From Tretioscincus oriximinensis (lineage: Eukaryota; Chordata; Lepidosauria; Squamata; Gymnophthalmidae), in contig JAJVDF010001736.1 in the NCBI GenBank assembly GCA_022410635.1, forward strand, positions 8,638-72,637: DNA of 64,000 bases, in the 5' to 3' direction. The notes beneath the pieces were generated by a model. That model did no database searches and had not been told where the DNA came from. It saw only the letters and a list, made by a program, of their open reading frames with translations. Shown one piece after another: positions 43,901 to 58,500 of the stretch. The translations under genes and the position numbers were made by a program. How positions within the stretch are numbered: the stretch's first letter is position 1; each line of letters begins with the position of its first letter.

Positions 43901-46900
43901 CGCACCGTCGCTGCTCCTTGGCTGGAGGCGGGGTTTCGCCCTGCTCTCGCCGCCAACTCACCTCTAGAAACGCCNGGGTTTCTGACAGGAGGGCAGCTCT
44001 GTTCTCCTCTCACAAACCCAAGCGTTTTTGCTCTGCTGCTGCAGGTGAGTTGGTGGCGAGAGCAGGGCAAAACCCCGCCACCAGCAAAGGAGCAGGCACG
44101 CGTGCGCACACACGGACGCTTGTGGTGAGACAGGCAGAAGAGATTTTGCCTGAATTGCTACAAGTGTCCATATGTGCGCATGCGCGCGTGCGCACCCCAC
44201 CCCACCCCTGTCCCGGTTTTGGGTTGCCTGAATATGGCAACCCTACGTGAAGCACCAGGGAAGTTTTCAAAGTCTGCAAGAATTTTCAAAGCGTGTGAGA
44301 AATTTACATTTTTTTTATTTTTTACTGAGCTGACGGTGCCTTCAGGAGCTGGCTCCAGTTACCAGAGCCCCCTAGTAGTGATGCAGTGAATTATTTTTTA
44401 AAAAAAGGAACAATTCTTTCTTCCTCAGCAAAAAAATGGGGAAATTGCTTCCCTCTCCACATACACATACTGCGGGAGGGAGGGCCTGTCACCCCAAAAC
44501 TGGGTCCCCCCACAAAAAAAGGGGTCACCTGGTCAGCTTAAGTGAAAGGATTACACAAAAATGAAAAATATTGAAATTGTGTAGATTGCATTAAGAAGAA
44601 AAGGAAGCAACAGTTAAATAGAGAAATATGTGGAAACCAAGTGTGTCGATAGCTGTTAGTATGGAAGCCTAGATATTGAGCGGGGTATAAGTATAAATAA
44701 ATAAATATTGCTTCTAAGTTGGAGTAACGGTAAAGTTTTGCCTCAGTGCCTTCTGAAGGGAATCAAGAACAGCTGAAGGTTTTGACTTCTCCTGCACCTC
44801 TGGTGCCATTGTGGCTTCTGTGTGAGACAAAATGCGGGACTAGAGGGGTTGTGGTTGCCTGATTCATGTGAATCTTCTGAAGTTCTTCTCTTTACCACAA
44901 GTGGAACAAACCCACTTACAACAGGAGGCCTCCCTTCATGTTCCTCTTTCCCTCTTCCTGTGTTGTTCTTCCCATTTTTGCTGCTGTGCTAGGCCAGGTT
45001 CCATGGCAACCATTGCCGACCTGGCCCCGGCTTTGGAATGTTAATGACATCCCTCCAGGTCTTTGGATTCGTCCAAATACTGTCCAATTGCAGAGCCCTC
45101 AGCGGCTATTGTAGGTCCATGAAATATGCACTGATTGGTATATAGAGAGATATATAAAAGGCAAAGCAAGTTGGTGACGACTCAAAGAAAGAGATACCTT
45201 TCCACTGGGAAGATTCCACTATTGAGTACCCCTCTTTGCTCTCCGTTCCTCTGCAGGCACGGATAGCTCAGTCGCTTAGGAATCTGTCTCTCGCCTGGGA
45301 GATCGGGTTTCGAAGCCCTGTGTGGGATGTGGGGAGGGGTGAGCACCTTCCACTAGCCTGTAGCTCTAGCCAACCCAGCTATTCGAAAGCACGAATTGCA
45401 AGAAATTGCAACTGACTGCAAGTAGATACATGGGAACCACCATAGCCTGGTGGGAAAGATAGAACGTGAGCCTTCGGGCAAAATATATCCTTGTAAGCTG
45501 CTTTTAGTCCCTTTGAAAAGGTGAGAAAAGCGGGGTATAAGATCCAAGTTCTTCTTCTTCTTCTTCTTCTACTACAGCCTTCGTCAGTAATAGTTTTCTA
45601 GAGACCTTTTCTCATGTAGTGGTGTTTCTACTAGTATTGATATTAAGGAGCAAGAGAAGGGTTAAAGGATACGGAATGCAAACCCACTTTTTTCAAGTTA
45701 GTCTCAAAGTGCTACTGGCCCCTTTGCTGGACTTTCTACTAGACTAACACGGATATTTCTCTGAAATCATTTTCAACAAGACAGTAAAATAGGTTAAATT
45801 GAACACAGATGCTAAGAGATCATGATAACCGATGGTGTAGCTGGATACTGAAATGTATTTTCTGATTCTGTAGGTGCCATTCTGCTTTATCTTGTTACTA
45901 TATAATAAGGAATGAGCGAGGTTTCTGTAAAATATGTGCATCACATCACTGGCATGACAACTGATTCATCTCTTTTAATAAACATGAGATCAGCCACTCA
46001 GCTATCATTTCTAAATGTCGCCTGTTTCCAAAGATGGGTTCTTCTTTTCCACTATCTTCAGAGATCTAAATCCTGGCCTGCTTCAAAAGGATTTGTATTG
46101 ATCCATCTTGGACTCCTTTGGATTTGTTCTTCCTGTCACAATTAGTTCAGAGTATGCACAGAACAGAGGAAAGCAAAATATGCACCTGTTCATGACTCCC
46201 TGCAAATGGTATTTCAGGAACATAAGAACATCAGAACAGCCATACTGGATCCGGCCACAGCCCATCAAGTCCAGCATTCTGTCTCACACAGAGGCCCACC
46301 AGATGCACCTGGGCAGTCCGAACAGAGGAAAGCAAAATATGCTCCTGTTCATGACTCCCTGCAAATGGTATTTCAGGAGTCCTGCCTGTTGCTCCATCCC
46401 AGAGGCAGCATCCAGGCATCCTTCCTAGTACCCATTTATATCCTTGGTGTCCATAAACTTGCCTAGTCCTGCCTTGAAACTATCCAAGCTGTTAGGCTCA
46501 CCAGGTGCATACATTGTATGATTTTCAGCACCTGGTAAATACTTCTTCACCCAAGCTTTTAAATAGCTGTGTTCTGTCCTTCCAAGGAGGGGAAAGTATG
46601 GCTCTTTTAAATGCTTTATCATTGTGTATTTTTAATTTAATTTGTCTTCTGTTACTCGACCTGAGACCAATGATGAAGGGCCAAATAAAATTAAATTACA
46701 AAAATTCTGGTCCTTCTACCAAAAATACCTTTTGACAGAAATATTTCCTGTTTCTGGTAGATTTCAGAGAAATAGCTCTGTTACTGTGGGTTCGGAACCT
46801 CTTGCAAATGTGCCTGCATTTTCAGTGGATGTGAACTGAATGGATTATGGGCTAATTTGGACCATAACTTTGTGTGTTCAGTGGGAGGCAACATCTTTTG

Positions 46901-49900
46901 GAAACGGAATGCTGTAATAAGTTAACTCATAAAGCAGGAGCTTGTAAAGCGAGGTTCACCTGTATTTATTTATTACCAAGTGCAAAAGCCCACAAAAATG
47001 TGGATTTGGGAAGGCAAGGGGCGGAGGAGGGAGACAGTGGTGGGTAGGCCGCCACATTGCTCTCATTGGCTGTGGGTAGCTGCAGATTTGTTTACTCTCC
47101 TATGATACGGAGTCTAAAGCAGGCACGGATAGCTCAGTTGCTTAGGAATTTGTCTCTCGCCTGGGAGATCGGGTTTCGAAGCCCTGTGTTGGAAGTGGGG
47201 AGGGGTGAGCACCTTCCACTAGCCTGTAGCTCTAGCCAACCCAGCTATTCGAAAGCAAGAATTGCAAGAAATTGCAACTGACTGCAAGTAGATACATGAA
47301 AACCACCAGAGCCTGGTGGGGAAGATAGAATGTGAGCCTTTGGGCAAAAATATATCCTTGTAAGCCGCTTTGAATCCCTTGGAAAGGTGAGAAAAGTGGG
47401 GTATAAGAACCAAGTTCTTCTTCTTCTTCTTCTTCTTCTAAAGTTCCAAGCCCTGAGATCGGTCCCTAAAAACCATGGTAGACCTTGGGATGTTGGACAT
47501 GTTGATGCACATATTATTAATAGTAGAGCTTGCACTTTTTCTTTCTTTTTTTGTTTAAAACGTTTTATTTCTTTTTCAATTCAATTCAATACATTCTTTT
47601 GATCCATACTCTTTTAATTTAAAAAAAATATATGCTCCCCCATCATTCTCCCACTCCCCATTCCTTTATATATATATTCTGTTGCACTGAGAAGTTACAT
47701 CAAGAACGTTAATCTTCTCAATTAAACGGTTCTATCCCTATTGCTTCCATTCTTCCATTAATATCCATATTCCATGTTCCGTATATTCTTTCCGTTACCT
47801 CCAGCATGTTTTTGTTTTCTGGGTGACTAGACTGAGCAGATTTTCTGAGACCCAAACCAGGGGTATTCATGATTATGCAAATCACACACTGACACACATA
47901 ACCCTCTGATACCCCACCCAAGAAATGTTTTTGAAGTGTGTGAGAATTTTTCAAAGCGTGCAAGAATCTTTCAAAGTGCATGAGAAATTTGCCTATTTTT
48001 TTTTTACCTGAGGAAAAGGTGCCTTTAGGAGGTGGCCCCGGTTGCCAGAGCCCCCTTGGTGGTGGTGCAGTGAATTAGTTTTTTTTAAAAAAAAATCAAA
48101 AATATTTTTTTATTTTTTGTTTTCCTCAGGAACAAATGGGAAAATAGGAAGGGCTGGGTAGACACCCCAAAGTCAGATCCGTCCCCCCAAAAGGGGTCAT
48201 CTGATCAGCCTATGTTGATGGGAATTTCTTGCTTTATTTGCCAAGCTCTTATTCTTCTATAACCACTCTTTTATCCTTATTTACCCATTCTTTTTTTTTC
48301 TCTTTAGGGCCACAGTCCACGTACGTGTGAACGACGTTAACGAATTTGCTCCTGTCTTTGTGGAGAACCTTTACCAAGTAGTGGTGACAGAAGGAAAACT
48401 CTACGACCGCATTCTCCGCGTGGAGGCCATTGATGGAGACTGTTCTCCTCAATACAGTCAAATCTGTTACTACGAGATTTTGACTCCCAACGTTCCATTT
48501 CTGATTGACAATGACGGTAAGGCTCTGAAGCAGCCTCTGGTTGCAAGTTGGCCTAGAAAACCGAACGGCAACAATAATGAAATTTTCCCAATGCTGTGAT
48601 GTTCTTTTCTTGGATAATCCAGAGGATACTGTACTTGCAAGACATGTAAACAAAATTTTCTCCCTATTTTGTTTTTTAAACCATCAAAAAAATCATGTGG
48701 AACGCTGCCAATTTCAGAATGAATGTCAGAAAATGTGGGGAAAAAATCTCTTAACTCTTCCTCACAATCAACGCCTTTAAATAATCCTTGACATACATAA
48801 ATCCTTTCAATAATGCCGTGAAATCACCCTTATTGTAACCCGCCCAGAAATCCTAAGGTGTAAAGCGAGATAGAGATGCAAACAAATAAAAAAAATAAAT
48901 TGCATTTTCCCCCCTCAACAGAGGATTTATTTTTCCTTCAGACCCACCTCACATCTGCGAAGGAAAGACAGACATTCCAATTCTAAATGGAGAAATATCT
49001 GTCGGTGGTTTTTAGGCACCAATCTATGACAGCTTTTTACTGTGGCGTTAGAAATCGATTTAAAAAAAGAAGTTCATTCATTTAATCTTAATAATCTTTT
49101 CTTTTGAAATTATATTGTTTAAGGTTGTTCGGTTTTTGAGTTTGAAATTATGTACCTTAACAAATTTAAGTTCAGAGGGGCGATAGGGTGACAACAAAAA
49201 TCTGTGACAGGAATTTTGCAGTTTTAAGAGATGTGGAAAAAAGGAGGATTCAACAGGTGTTTGTAGACATTATAAGCTACACATGGTGTAGCTACACATT
49301 CCATTTGGTTGAGCAGAGTAGACTGCATAGTACTGGGAATGGAAAGTTGGGAGTTGTGATTCAGGAACACCTGACAGGCCACCAGTTTGACATCTTTAGT
49401 TTAGAGTATGAAGAACAGAATATTATACACAAATAAACACCTAGCACCACAGGCTTATGTCCCATCACAATTTATATAGGTTTTCCTCAGAAAATGCCAG
49501 TATTTTCACCACAAAGAGGAAAACAGTGAGAGGAAAATGTGGGCTCTTGTTTAGATTGAACACAGAAACCAAACAGGTCTCCCCACAAACAAGAAAAACA
49601 ATACAACAGAATCTTCTTTGTCTCTTTTTCTTTCTCTTTCCCTTTCTCTTCCTTTCTCCTCTTTTCTCTCCCTTCTCCCCCCCTTTTTCCCCTTCTCCTC
49701 CTTTTCCCTTTTCTCTTTTCCCTTTCCCCTTTCCCCTTCTTTCCCCTTTCTTTTTTTCTTTCTTCTTCTTATTATCATTATCATTATCATCATTATTATC
49801 ATTATCATTATCATTATTATTCAGTTTTTCAGAGCTCTCTCAGCACCACCTATTTCACAAAGTGTCTGCTGTGAAGGTTGTTGTGAACAGAAGGTTATGT

Positions 49901-52468
49901 AAGCCACTTTGATTCCCTTCTGGTTGAGAAAAGTAGGGTATAGAACTCAACTCCTCTTCTTCTGTGTCTTCTTTGTGTAGGCCACCAATCTCGTTGTGTG
50001 AACCCAGGATATTAAGCAATGTTTTCAGGCTCGTCTTTTTTCACTCTAACTCCTCCAGGAAACATTGAAAACACTGAGAAGTTGCAATACAGTGGAGAAC
50101 ACGTGTATAAGTTTACCGTAACTGCCTATGACTGCGGCAAGAAACGGGCGTCTGACGATGCTGAAGTCGAAATTCAGGTGAAGCCGACGTGCAAACCCAG
50201 TTGGCAAGGTATGAGTCTTCTCCTTAAATATATTGTATTGAAAGCAATGCACTTTATTGAGTTTCTATGCAATATAATAGAAAACCATTATTCAATCTTT
50301 GTTTACAGTGGTTTGAATATTCCCTCCTCTCTTTTTCAGATCTCCCACCCTCCACACACTATACATATTAATGCAATATTCATTAGAAGGTTCACATCTT
50401 AATTTAATTACTTCAGTCGCTCAAGTAATGCGCCCTCAAGTAATTTTTTTACTGTTAACCATTTTTGTTTTCTAATGTCTAATTTTTTGTGTTCTGGATT
50501 ATAAATTCTACAGTTGGAAATTTCAGTAGCAATCAGATTAAATGTATATTCATAAACTTTTTTCCCATTTTCCATTTGGTACTGGCCTTCCACCCACTCA
50601 ACAAACCAGCTTGAGCACACATGCTATTTAATCTATCATATCTCTTTCATCCACAGGCTATATATTCTCCAGTTCCCCATGTACTACTACCATCTTACTT
50701 GTCACTCTTGTTTGTATTTCAAAGATTGTGTTTATTTCCTCTCCCCCAAAATTTAACCTTTTGACATTCCCAAATCATATGTATAAAGTTGACTCTTTGG
50801 TGGCATCCATGTGAACAAATACTTTGAACGTTGTGGAAGGAATCAAGGAAGGTGTTCTATACCATTTGTGAAGTAGCTTGTTTCTTGTTTCTTTCATTCG
50901 ATATTCTTTGTCTATTCTTTTTATTTATTTTCCATATATGGTTATATCTACAGGGTGCTTCAAAAATGTATACACACTTTGAACTTCCATAGAAAGTTTA
51001 TTTACTGTTCTAAAAAGTTAAATTTCAGGATTTCCCGCTCTACAAGGCTAATTTGAACAGTATTAACATTTGTTATTACGTTTTATTTACATTGGACTTT
51101 AAGCTTTCTAATTTCCTGAAATTTAACTTTGTAGAACTGTAGAACAGTCAATAAATTTTCAATGAAAGTTCAAAGTGTGTATACATTTTTTTTGAAGCAC
51201 CCTGTATATCTATGCTCTATGTTCCATATATTTCCTCTTGTATCTCTTGTTTAACCGACCCCATTGGTATATAAATTCTTGCTGTTATTCAACTTTCGTT
51301 TGCAGTTATCTTCTTAATTGTATTTTCTATTTCAATATCCTCCCAATTTATATAACCCCTTACTCTATTATTATCAATATATGATTTTATTCCCATGGCG
51401 TGGGGAAAAGAACAGTCTTTTTTAATGGTGGCTTGCAAACCACTACAATGAGGATACCAGAACACACCATGATGGGAGCTTCAGTTTCTGTTAGACATCC
51501 AAGGTGGTAGTGCTGGTAACTAGCTGCTGTTGTGGATTCTTCTCAAGTAGTGGCAAAGAAACTTCCAAGCCTTCAGAGGTAGTGACAACATGGCAAGCAG
51601 CTGAGTGTTGGACTGTCAGAACCTGAGTTTCCCCATAGAAAGCATCTTCCTTGTAAGGGAAAAGAAGTAAAAAATAAAATTGCCGTTCGTTCAGGCTGAA
51701 GTTATGACATTTTCCCCAAGTTGGTTTTTCTTCTTACTTTAACCCTCTGTGCAAATCTAGATGTAGCATAATTAAGACTTTGCTCTTTGAAAACTGTTTC
51801 CCAACAGGTTGGAATAAGCGGATAGAGTACACTCCAGGTACTGGCAGCCTTGCTCTTTTCCCCAATATCCACCTGGAAACATGTGATGAACCCCTTTGGA
51901 ATATCCAGGCCACAGTGGAACTCCAGACAAACCATGTGGCCAAGGGCTGTGATCGTGACAATTACTCCGAGAAGTCACTGCGCAAACTCTGTGGTGTGTA
52001 TCTTCTTTTCTTTGAGATAGACTAGAAGGTGGAGAGGAACAGAATAGGAAGAGCAAGTTAGGAGAGTCCTCCATCAGCTTTGGGTGGTAACCTGATCTTA
52101 GAGTGAATTTGAAGTAGATGTAGTTTGTTCATTGCGTAAACTTCCCTAGAATTTCTGAACGAAGAGGAAGGAAAATGGGGAGAGGAGGCAGAGGCAGGGG
52201 AAGAGAAGAACGAAGAAGATGACGCCGCCGGAGAAGATGATGCTGCCACCTCTGAACATGTCCACCAAAGACAATGCCGAAGATGATGAAGGTGAAGAGG
52301 AGGCAAGGGAAGAGGAAAAGAAGATGATGAAGATGAAGAGCAGGGGAAGAGGAAAAAAAGATGAAGAAGATAATGATGAAGAAAAAGTAGGAGATGTTGT
52401 TGTTGATGATGATAGAGGGGTAGAAGAGAAAAAGAAGGAAAATGTCGAAGAAGAGATTATGATGGTAG

Positions 52469-52551
<83 letters not shown>

Positions 52552-55500
52552 GAGAAAGGGGAGGAGGGGAAGGAGAGAAAAAGATGACGTGATGATGATG
52601 ATGACAATGATGATGAAGAAAAAGAAGATGAAGAGAGAGATGGAAGAAAAGGAGGAGGGTGTGAAGGAGAGGAGAAAAAGGAGGAAGATGATAAATAAGT
52701 GATGATGGTAGCTGAGGATGGCGTAAGTGGACATCACTTTGACCATCTTGGTGAGCCTGTCACCCTGACTAGCAGACCATTGTGAGCAAGCATGAATGAA
52801 ACTAATGAGAATTGCGCACTACCACTGCAGATTCATGCTTTTTCTACTCATTCATTCCAGGGGATTTTGTTCAACACATCATTCTGCTGGAGTTCATTCT
52901 TTTTGTCGGTGGGCTTTTTGTCATCTACATTTAAGAACAATGATGTCCATCGGCCTCCAGCCATATCTTTTGTGCTCTCTTATGCTTTTGTGCTCTCACG
53001 CTCTTCTCCTGCCTCCAATAGGTGCCGCCACAGGTGAGGTAGATCTCCTACCTGTTCCTAGCCCCATGGCCAATTGGACAGCCCGACTGTCAGTCCATTA
53101 CAGCCAGGACAGCAGTCTCATCTATTGGTTCAATGGCAGTCAGGCAACCCTGGTGCCCATGGGCAGTGGTGCTGGGTCCCTGGAAGGACTGAGTGACCAT
53201 TTTACCCTGTCCCTTTGGATGAAGCATGGGGTGACACCAAGCAAGGGCAAGAAGGAAGAGGAAACAGTGATCTGCAGTACCGTGCAGAGCGGTAAGACTT
53301 CATAGAGGTGTTGAAAGAGCTCATCTTTAGATCCTGTTTGCCTATTGGAACAAAAACCTGAAATGCATGACTGAGCCTGTGCATACAAGGCCTTCATGAA
53401 CAGGATTTTGAAACAAAGCTTCTGTGTCTTCTGTGAAAAGATGGTCCAAAGATTCCAAGACCAACAGGGCATGAATTGTGTTTTTCCTTCTAATTGAAAG
53501 GAGCTGACAGGAGTAGAACAGAAGCTACAATATAGTCCCACTAGTTCTTACTCACCCTGCAATTCCCCTGGTTTCTCCCTCCCCCAGTGCCCCCCCCCCC
53601 ATGATTTCCACTCCTGGTGATGAGATAAGAGCTGAAAGGGCCACTTAACCCAATATAGCCACATGAGCCAAAGGATTCCCTGGTGTCTTCCCACCCCAGT
53701 GACTACCCTGAGCCTTCCCTCCTTGGGCTCTTGTTGTCCCTCTCCCCCACCCCCAGTGGTTTCCTTCCCTGGGGGCAACAGTTATGGGGAACAACTTACC
53801 AGGTGCTTACTATGAGCCAAAAGATTACCCTGTGCCCCCCCATGCCTCCCCCCTTGAATTCTTATTGTCGTCGCCCCCCCCCCCCCATGGTTTCCTCCCC
53901 TTGGTGATGTGGTAAGAGCTGCGGTGGGCCAACTTACCAGGTGGAGCCGTATGAACCAAAGGAAGATGAGGGGAGCCACCAGAGCATGAGAGTCAGAGGT
54001 TGAGGGAGGTCAGGAGGGAAACCACAGAGGTAATAGGAACTAACAGGATTATATCCTGGTCCCTCATTTTCACTACAGCCTGCTCCTTCCAGCATGCTCT
54101 TTCCCCTCTTCCACTACTACCCCCACATATATCATGACTAGCTACAGCCCAGGAAGACTTACCACCTTTCAAGTTTCTGCAGAGGCAGACGAGGTGCAGC
54201 CATCGTGTTTCTGCTGGAAGTCATACTCAGTTAATATGCCCTAAAGCGCATCCTGAAGAAAGACTAAATTCCCGCATGTGACCAGGGCCTGACAGAACAC
54301 GATCCTTTAGGGCAAATCAGGAATGTCAAAGCACTCAGTTGATGTGACCTCTTTGCTCGGGTCCCTTTGCAGAAGATGGCTACTCCCATTATTCTCTTAC
54401 TGTGCATGGCTGCCGCATCGCTTTCCTGTATTGGCCACTGCTGGAGAGTGCAAGGCCTGTCAAGTTCCTCTGGAAACTGGAGCAGGTAAGGAAACAGCCC
54501 CCACTGTTTTCAGGACTCTTGCTTCCTTGTAGCAACCCAATCAGCTTATCCGTCTCTCTTTTTTGTCCGACTGCAGATCTGTGACGACGAGTGGCACCAT
54601 TACGCCCTTAACCTTGAGTTCCCCACTGTCACGCTTTATGTAGATGGTGTCTCCTATGACCCCGCGTTGATCCATGATAACGGCCTCATTCATCCCCCAC
54701 GACGTGAATCTTCCCTTATGATTGGTGCCTGCTGGGCGGGTGAGCAACACCCCACAGATAATAGAATTGATTGCTCTACATCCTCGGGTTACTTCAACAA
54801 GGATGCATTTCACGCACGGGCGCGTCCTTGTGGCTTTATGGCTCCCTCTGACAGAGGTGGCAGGATGTAAGGAGAAAGCAAAATGTTGAGTTAATATTCT
54901 GCTTCCACAAACTGTTTCCAGTTTTATTGACGGGCTCGTTTATCCTTCAAGTTCTGAGTCTCAGAAAAGCAAACAATTGTTTTATTTTTAAACAGAGCCA
55001 GATTTTAGGGAGGTGGGGGATAAATTTGTGCCAAAAAGAACTCAGAGTTATCCAGTGTTTTAGTGTCACAGTTGAAGCATAAAATGAGGGATGTGCAAAA
55101 TGTTTTGTACACTTGGGGGATTGAGTTTGCTAGGTGGAACACTGGGGATCTCTCCCCCTCTTGGGTCCATAAAAGGCAAGGAGGAGCAAACGGAAACAAG
55201 GGAAAGGGAGTCAATTCTTTCTGCAGCTTATCTTGCTTCAAGATTGAATTTGCTGGGGGTATGGACATAGTTATGGTTAGGGATATGGTTAGGCTTAGAG
55301 ATAGGATTTAGGCATAGCGGCATGGTAGAGTTAGAGTTAAGGTTAGGATTAGAGTTAAAATTAGGGTTAGCCTTACCCAACAGTATTGCCATTTTTCTGT
55401 GTTGGGCAATCTCCATTGTCATTATACCTTATTAGAGAAACATGAGGCTATTTCTTCTATGTTTCTAGGACTTCCTGTTTTGTTCAAAGATTATTAAATT

Positions 55501-58500
55501 CCAATAGACTCTTTGCTGATCTGCTTCTAATAGCAGATGGCCATTGGTTCTACTATTTATTTATTTATTTGTTTGTTTGTTTGTTTAGCACCATCAGCTG
55601 TGCAACAGACTATCTCATAGCAAAATGACAGATAAGTTTCAGGTAACGCCAGATAGAACAGTAACTAACTTTGGAGGGTACAGTTTCTCCTTTGTAACTG
55701 GATTCAAAACTTTTGGTATAATCTGGAGTGATATAATCTGGAATGCAATTAGAGTTTGGGTTTCTTAGCAGAGATTTCCAATGAATCTACCACCAGAAGT
55801 AGACCCTGCAGCATTTTTTCCTTGAATTTTTTGTCGGATATGCAATAGTTTGAATTTCTGTCATAGGTTAGAAACTTCCAATATTGCACACAGTGGCGCA
55901 ATGGTGTTCCTGGTGATTTCTTTGGTGCCCAGAAATGGTCTAATTCCCACTGCAAATCCCATCCAATCCCTTTTTGTAATGGCAGAAAAATCATAGATTT
56001 TGCAAGAAATCCATCTAAAAAACAGTGGATTCCCCACAGAATCTGTGCCATGTGGCCACCTTAATCCCCCTTCCTTGGTTAACAAGAAACTCAAAAAGGT
56101 TCAATCCTCAGAATTATATTTTATTTTGCAGAGGAGAAAAACAAAGAAAAAATCAAAATGAACGAGAATTCTACTGATTTGGGGCAAGGTATTTTACTGT
56201 CTTTGTCAGCATGCATGACTCTTGCCTGTCTTCACGCATGACATTTCTTACCCACGACCCTTTCCTCCTCCCTTTTGGGAAGAAAGTCTTGGCACCTCAG
56301 TAACATGCCAGCATCGTTTCCTATGCTCAGAGTTTAATCTCTGTGGTTTGCAAGAGAATCCTGAAGCTGAAACCCCGACGTGATATTCGTCAAAATACAG
56401 AATTGTAATGTTTTCGGTTTCAGCTGCTCTGTAAATTAAGGATTCGTGCAAAGAAGCATGTTTACCTTCAGAGTTGCTGGATTATTTGCCGTTCATTTCC
56501 CCCAAGTGGCCTCTTGCATAATTTGTGGCTTGCACAAATTCTCTGAAACCACAGAGACGAAATGGGGTCGTCAACACGCTTTCTTCAGACTCCCTAATTT
56601 TATACGTTTCGGCCTATTTCTTGTTGGCTGCCGGTCCGAGGTCTTTTCCTCCTCCCTGACCTTTCTCAACCTTCCATTGGCATAACCCGCCATTTTTCTT
56701 GTCGTCTTCATTATCTTCTCTTCTTCCCTTTTCTCTTCATCTGTCTCTCACACCATCCCTCCTCCTGTATCCCTCTTAGGAGACCCTCTGCTGGTTCACC
56801 ACTACTTCCACGGTTACTTGGCTGGCTTCACAGTGCGCCCCGGTAGTCTTGAAAGCCGGGAGGTGATAGAGTGCCTCTATGCCTGCCGTGAGGGGTTAGA
56901 CTACAGCGACTTTGACAGCCTTGGAAAAGGGATGAAGGTACACCCCTCCCCCTGACTTCTAATGGCATGACTTTCCTTCCTTCCTTCCTTCCCTCTGCTA
57001 GCACCTTGGCTTTGCTTCTCAGGCCTGTTCCTGCAGAATCTCCTCATGTTCCCTTGTGTGCTCTACAANTCTTCATCTTGAGATGTTCCAGGAAGATCTA
57101 CTCTAAAGCTTCTTGGCGTTCTTTGTCTACAGGTGCACGTTAACCCTTCCCAATCTCTTCTCACCTTGGAAGGGGACGATGTCGAAACTTTCAACCACGC
57201 AATCCAGCACGTAGCTTATATGAACTCGCTCCGGTTTGCTACTCCTGGAGTCCGGCCTCTCAAGCTTACGACTACTGTTAAGTGAGTTTCAAAGCTACTA
57301 CTGTGGCATAGAATGTGTGTGCTGTTACTGTACCTAAGAAACAAGGCTCCTATCAGGGGTAACATCCCTGCCGTTGCATATCAGGGATTACCAGGGTCAG
57401 TTAAAAACTGTTGGTTGTTTATCACTCGGAGGTACCTGTAATTCAAATGTTTAAATTGAAGAGAAGTAGTTGACCATTGACCACTTGGAAGGAACATTCT
57501 AGAAGGGCCCAAGATCAAACAGTCATTGGCTTGACAGGTTTGGGACCACAGTATAAAAGGACTATGTTTCGGTGAGCTTGCCACACTGGTTCTAATTCAT
57601 TTGCTAGCTATGGAGCTGAATAATAAATATTTTTCAGAAGCTTAAACAAGCTTCATACCTCATTGGTATATTGATTTTAATGTGCTTCATTCCTATCCAT
57701 ACCATATATTCCAGGTTTTGCTGTTTGGACAACTTCTGACAAGCAATCATGTAATACCTTCTCCCATCAACCATTTTGTTTGCTTCTTGTCAATAGGAAG
57801 TCCAGTTGTCTCTCCTCCCAAATGCTGGATAATTTGCTGTCATTATCAAGCCCCTTCACCTCTGACCCTCACAAATTCTTGTCAGAACTATCCACACTTC
57901 ATAGCCTTTCGCAACAACACTATATATTGGTTCAACAGTTGGTTTTCCCAGTAAATCAGTAATCCAGATAATTGGTTCTAAAACCCAAAACCTGTTGAGG
58001 TGAATGCAACATAATTTTTACTTACGAGTGGATTACTGACCCTGTCTGGATGCAGCCATAGATAGTATCTCCAAGGTTTATTGTACATCAGCACCGGATA
58101 GATAATAAGATGAATGATACTCCTTTTCTCTGAACTGTTATTCAGTAAGACACTTAATTTTGCACTTTTCTTAAAATCACCAGTTAAAAAACAAATGTAT
58201 TATTTGCACTATCAAGGGATCAATGTATTTCAAGCATGTCACCTTGTAATCCTTACAACGAAGTTGTGAAGCAGAAATTATTTGCTTTCACTATACAGTA
58301 GGTTGGTGGTGCTGATGGAAAGCAAAACATAAGTGACTTATCTGAGGATTGATCTAGTGAACTGCTTGTATACACGATGCCGCTGCTTGCTCCTTTCAAA
58401 TAAGGTGGGATTTTTTTAGAGTGACAGAGATTAAAAATTGTTTTAAGTTCAAAGAAAATAAAACACACCAGGCAGACATTCCTCTCAAAGAGACGACTCT

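Noticed and set aside
45257..45330. tRNA gene
   Set aside because: A- and B-box-like motifs belong to the head of a SINE; the cloverleaf is not intact and the same head recurs in at least six SINE copies.
52129..52746. 205-codon poly-His/Ile frame and the opposing acidic frame
   Set aside because: Both come from the GA/GAT low-complexity block in CLSTN3 intron 6.
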